A stretch of DNA of 64,000 nt from contig NC_134825.1 in NCBI RefSeq assembly GCF_004210375.1, positions 9,238,001-9,302,000 on the forward strand, in the 5' to 3' direction. Every line of letters begins with the position of its first letter. Position 1 is the first letter of the stretch. Positions 60,201 to 64,000 of this stretch are shown piece after piece. A program made the translations under genes and the position numbers. A model generated the notes under the pieces. The model saw only the letters and a program-made list of their open reading frames with translations. It did no database searches and was not told the DNA's origin. The DNA is from Tachypleus tridentatus. Its lineage: Eukaryota; Arthropoda; Merostomata; Xiphosura; Limulidae.

Positions 60201-62769
60201 ATGATTATACCATGGAATGTTACCTAAACACTTATGATTATGCCATGGAATGTTACCTAAACACTTATGATTATACCATGGAATGTTACCTAAACACTTA
60301 TGATTATAACATGGAATGTTACCTAAACACTTATGATTATAACATGGAATGTTACCTAAACACTTATTATTATAACATGAAATACTACCTAAACACTTAT
60401 GATTATACCATGGAATGTTACCTGAACACTTATGATTATACCATGGAATGTAACCTAAACACTTATGATTATACCATGAAATACTACCTAAACACTTATG
60501 ATTATACCATGGAATGTTACCTGAACACTTATGATTATACCATGGAATGTAACCTAAACACTTATGATTATACCATGGAATGTTACCTAAACACTTATGA
60601 TTATGCCATGGAATGTTACCTAAACACTTATGATTATACCATGGAATGTTACCTAAACACTTATGATTATACCATGGAATGTTACCTAAACACTTATGAT
60701 TATACCATGGAATGTTACCTAAACACTTATGATTATATCATGAAATACTACCGAAACACTTATGATTATGCCATGGAATGTTACCTAAACACTTATGATT
60801 ATACCATGAAATACTACCTAAACACTTATGATTATACCATGGAATGTTACCTGAACACTTATGATTATACCATGGAATGTAACCTAAACACTTATGATTA
60901 TACCATGGAATGTTACCTAAACACTTATGATTATACCATGGAATGTTACCTAAACACTTATGATTATACCATGGAATGTTACCTAAACACCTATGATTAT
61001 ACCATGGAATGTTACCTAAACACTTATGATTATACCATGGAATGTTACCTAAACACTTATGATTATACCATGGAATGTTACCTAAACACTTATGATTATA
61101 TCATGAAATACTACCGAAACACTTATGATTATGCCATGGAATGTTACCTAAACACTTATGATTATACCATGAAATACTACCTAAACACTTATGATTATAC
61201 CATGGAATGTTACCTAAACACTTATGATTATACCATGGAATGTTACCTAAACACTTATGATTATACCATGGAATGTTACCTAAACACTTATGATTATACC
61301 ATGAAATGTTACCTAAACACTTATGATTATACCATGGAATGTTACCTAAACACTTATGATTATAACATGGAATGTTACCTAAACACTTATGATTATACCA
61401 TGGAATGTTACCTAAACACCTATGATTATACCATGGAATGTTACCTAAACACTTATGATTATGCCATGGAATGTTACCTAAACACTTATGATTATACCAT
61501 GGAATGTTACCTAAACACTTATGATTATATCATGAAAAACTACCGAAACACTTATGATTATGCCATGGAATGTTACCTAAACACTTATGATTATACCATG
61601 AAATACTACCTAAACACTTATGATTATACCATGGAATGTTACCTAAACACTTATGATTATACCATGGAATGTTACCTAAACACTTATGATTATGCCATGG
61701 AATGTTACCTAAACACTTATGATTATGCCATGGAATGTTACCTAAACACTTATGATTATACCATGGAATGTTACCTAAACACTTATGATTATACCATGGA
61801 ATGTTACCTAAACACTTATGATTATATCATGAAATACTACCGAAACACTTATGATTATGCCATGGAATGTTACCTAAACACTTATGATTATACCATGAAA
61901 TACTACCTAAACACTTATGATTATACCATGGAATGTTACCTGAACACCTATGATTATACCATGGAATGTAACCTAAACACTTATGATTATACCATGGAAT
62001 GTTACCTAAACACTTATGATTATACCATGGAATGTTACCTAAACACTTATGATTATACCATGGAATGTTACCTAAACACCTATGATTATACCATGGAATG
62101 TTACCTAAACACTTATGATTATACCATGGAATGTTACCTAAACACTTATGATTATGCCATGGAATGTTACCTAAACACTTATGATTATACCATGGAATGT
62201 TACCTAAACACTTATGATTATACCATGGAATGTTGCCTAAACACTTATGATTATATCATGAAATACTACCGAAACACTTATGATTATGCCATGGAATGTT
62301 ACCTAAACACTTATGATTATACCATGAAATTCTACCTAAACACTTATGATTATACCATGGAATGTTACCTGAACACTTATGATTATACCATGGAATGTAA
62401 CCTAAACACTTATGATTATACCATGGAATGTTACCTAAACACTTATGATTATACCATGGAATGTTACCTAAACACTTATGATTATACCATGGAATGTTAC
62501 CTGAACACTTATGATTATACCATGGAATGTTACCTAAACACTTATGATTATACCATGAAATACTACCTAAACACTTATGATTATGCCATGGAATGTTACC
62601 TAAACACTTATGATTATACCATGAAATACTACCTAAACACTTATGATTATACCATGGAATGTTACCTGAACACTTATGATTATACCATGGAATGTTACCT
62701 AAACACTTATGATTATACCATGGAATGTTACCTAAACACTTATGATTATGCCATGGAATGTTACCTGAA
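57300..62769 (+). repeat. Diversified, higher-order part of the 33-bp array
   Basis: From about 57.3 kb the array is richer in variants than the left part: ATCATGAAATACTACCG, GCCATGG, AACATGAAATACTACC, GAATGTAACC and ACCTGAACAC. They recur as ordered cassettes. The ATCATGA marker lies at 58526, 58691, 58988, 60737, 61100, 61529, 61826 and 62255, with spacings of 165, 297, 1749, 363, 429, 297 and 429 bp. All are exact multiples of 33. Confidence 0.9.
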
Positions 62770-62955
62770 AATGTACAGTAATCATTGCAATTAAAATTTG
62801 ATTTTGAATGAAACAAAATGTGTTACAATAAGACCGAACTGCGCAATTATATCAACTAGTTGAAATTTTGTATATATATACAGATGGTCGTATAGCTGGT
62901 CCGATATATATGGAAAAACGTTTTAATCACAAGTCGTGATCTTGTTCATATACAT
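62770..62955 (+). other. Unique sequence right of the 33-bp array
   Basis: AT-rich, with a short (TA)n run at 62870-62880. No features recognised. Confidence 0.5.
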
Positions 62956-63193
62956 GGCCCGGCATGGCCAGGTGGTTAGGGCTCTAGACTCGCAATATGA
63001 GGGTCGCAGATTCGAATCTCCGTCACCTCAAATATGCCCGCCTTTCAAGCCGTTGAGGGGTTATAAGTGACGGTCAATCCCACTATTTGTTGCCAGAAAA
63101 GTAGCCCAAGATCTGCCATCCCTAATTTAGCATTGTAAGACTAGAGAAAGTTCGATTCCCCTCGTGTAGCTTTGCGTGAAATTCAAACCAATT
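62956..63193 (+). mobile_element. Family A SINE, rearranged 3' part
   Basis: Good head (GGCCCGGCATGGCCAGGTGG, CTAGACTCGCAATATGAGGG). The middle is shortened, and near 63150 a piece of tRNA-like sequence (AGTTCGATTCCCCTCGTG) replaces the usual GATAGCCCTCGTG. Confidence 0.85.
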
Positions 63194-64000
63194 GTTCACA
63201 CACCTAAATTATTTAGGGTACTTTAATAGTAATTGAAAATGACTTTAAAACATCGTAGGTGTCATTTAAAGTTTTGTACAACTACAGTTTCCATTAATTT
63301 TGTTTGAATATATGTTATTTATCTTATGACTGAATGATAATAAACCCCGAAAGTTCCTGGTATATTTCTATTTACCATACATCACTATATAATTTAATAA
63401 GTATCACGACATCTTGTACTAAGTGTCATGGTATCATTTAATAATTGTCACGTCGTAATGTTATGTGTTTTACTAATTAATGTTACACATGTGATATAAA
63501 TCTTAATCCAGTTTAGCAAACAGATCCTGTCTGATGTTACGTTGACTGTTAAAGCTGTACCATCTCCCCAGATCATGACGAAACTGACGTCACCCAACAA
63601 TTGCCACGACCTTCCGACGTCCCTTTTTAAACATTTCAAAACCAACAACAGAAAATAAAAAATAACAATAAGAAAACACGTGAAACGTTGAATTTGTGGA
63701 TCGTCGACAGCAGATCGATCAATTTCTGTAAGTTTCCATAATTGTACAAAGGGGGCGTTGAATGGTACACTTGTAAGTAACAGATCCACGTTTTATTTGT
63801 GATATCTGTTGAAACTTCGCGACTTAACCTCGAGTCTTTATAAATAAAGAAAAATATTTCCTCATAAGGCAGATGTTGACCAAAGGAATTTATTAAACTT
63901 GTTTTGATTACTGTAGGCAAAAATAAATAAATAAGTAAAAACCTGCAGTGACTTAAAAAGTATGTTCATAGTTTACCAGAAGATTGATAAATATATAGTT
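63194..64000. other. Unassigned sequence to window end
   Basis: Two overlapping minus-strand open frames (113 codons at 63448-63789 and 94 codons at 63636-63920) are the longest non-repeat frames here. Neither shows a domain or convincing splice borders. The missing UBE2E exons are not recognisable here. Confidence 0.35.

Larger units (their letters stand above)
48347..62769 (+). repeat. 33-bp satellite array, about 437 units
   Basis: 14.4 kb of 33-bp units containing TTATGATTATACCATGGAAT and GTTACCTAAACAC. The period is 11 codons. One plus-strand frame reads (MECYLNTYDYT)n and one minus-strand frame reads (CLGNIPWYNHK)n, both stop-free, with open frames of up to 1828 codons on the plus strand. 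Each unit has an ATG in a good context (ACCATGG) and an NcoI-type palindrome. Single-base indels break the frame at about 48715, 49330, 51630, 51998, 52260, 53575, 54325, 56093 and 57293. Coding is unlikely. The array ends cleanly at TGTTACCTGAAAATGTACAG. Confidence 0.97.

Noticed and set aside
48347..62769. CRISPR-like array
   Set aside because: Units are directly adjacent with no spacers, in a eukaryotic intron-containing context. It is a satellite.
48361..62794. Long 11-residue-repeat proteins on both strands
   Set aside because: A stop-free 33-bp unit gives open frames automatically. Two overlapping antisense frames are both open, and indels break the plus frame at many places. No promoter, splice site or signal supports a gene.
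63448..63920. Overlapping minus-strand frames of 113 and 94 codons as a gene
   Set aside because: No domain, no splice context, and two frames overlap in the same AT-rich region. Length is within chance for this composition.
17549..64000. Further UBE2E exons (UBC core with catalytic Cys and HPN)
   Set aside because: I looked for the Ala-Gly-Pro-Lys-Gly-Asp and Tyr-Glu-Trp continuation on the plus strand by eye and found no exon with splice borders. A proper translated search is needed to exclude a short exon.

Overview
This is an AT-rich, intron-bearing animal genome segment. Several families of tRNA-headed SINEs dominate its dispersed repeats. From memory, not from a search, the main SINE family looks like one that is very abundant in horseshoe crabs (Xiphosura), so I infer an arthropod, most likely a chelicerate of that group. 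No bacterial or organellar features are present.

The only host gene I can support is the 5' end of a UBE2E-class ubiquitin-conjugating enzyme on the + strand. Coding exon 1 is 16623-16789 and exon 2 is 17498-17548. Both have proper GT-AG borders and splice in frame to the conserved start of the UBC fold. The catalytic exons are not in the window. Everything from 17549 to the end, including two giant tandem arrays, is therefore best read as intron 2, at least 46 kb long, unless the scaffold is misjoined.

Layout. 1-16 kb is intergenic. It holds minisatellites (85-90 bp unit at 2.2-3.0 kb, 52 bp unit at 14.0-14.9 kb), SINEs, and badly decayed Ty3/gypsy pol remnants on opposite strands (+ at 4.6-6.2 kb and perhaps 8.8-9.1 kb; - at 9.9-11.1 kb). 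15.8-17.55 kb is the UBE2E promoter, 5'UTR and first two exons. 17.6-18.7 kb is a 72-bp minisatellite split by a 558-bp hAT-type MITE with a perfect 8-bp target duplication. 18.7-32.4 kb is intron with SINEs, a hAT end, a 5'-truncated Penelope-like element (GIY-YIG domain, inverted terminal arms, hammerhead ribozyme motif), a non-LTR retrotransposon tail and a triple CCAAT repeat.

32391-47846 is an 84-bp satellite of about 184 units. 47847-48346 is exactly 500 Ns. 48347-62769 is an unrelated 33-bp satellite of about 437 units. Both periods are multiples of three and happen to lack stops in one or two frames, which produces very long open frames that I do not consider genes. 62.8-64 kb is unique sequence plus one SINE.

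The most interesting signals are: the gene-sized satellites in a UBE2E intron, with a splice-acceptor-like motif in every 84-bp unit in the sense orientation; the higher-order structure inside both arrays; the array-to-array junction hidden by an assembly gap; and the compact Penelope element with an apparently intact hammerhead core in one arm and a broken one in the other.
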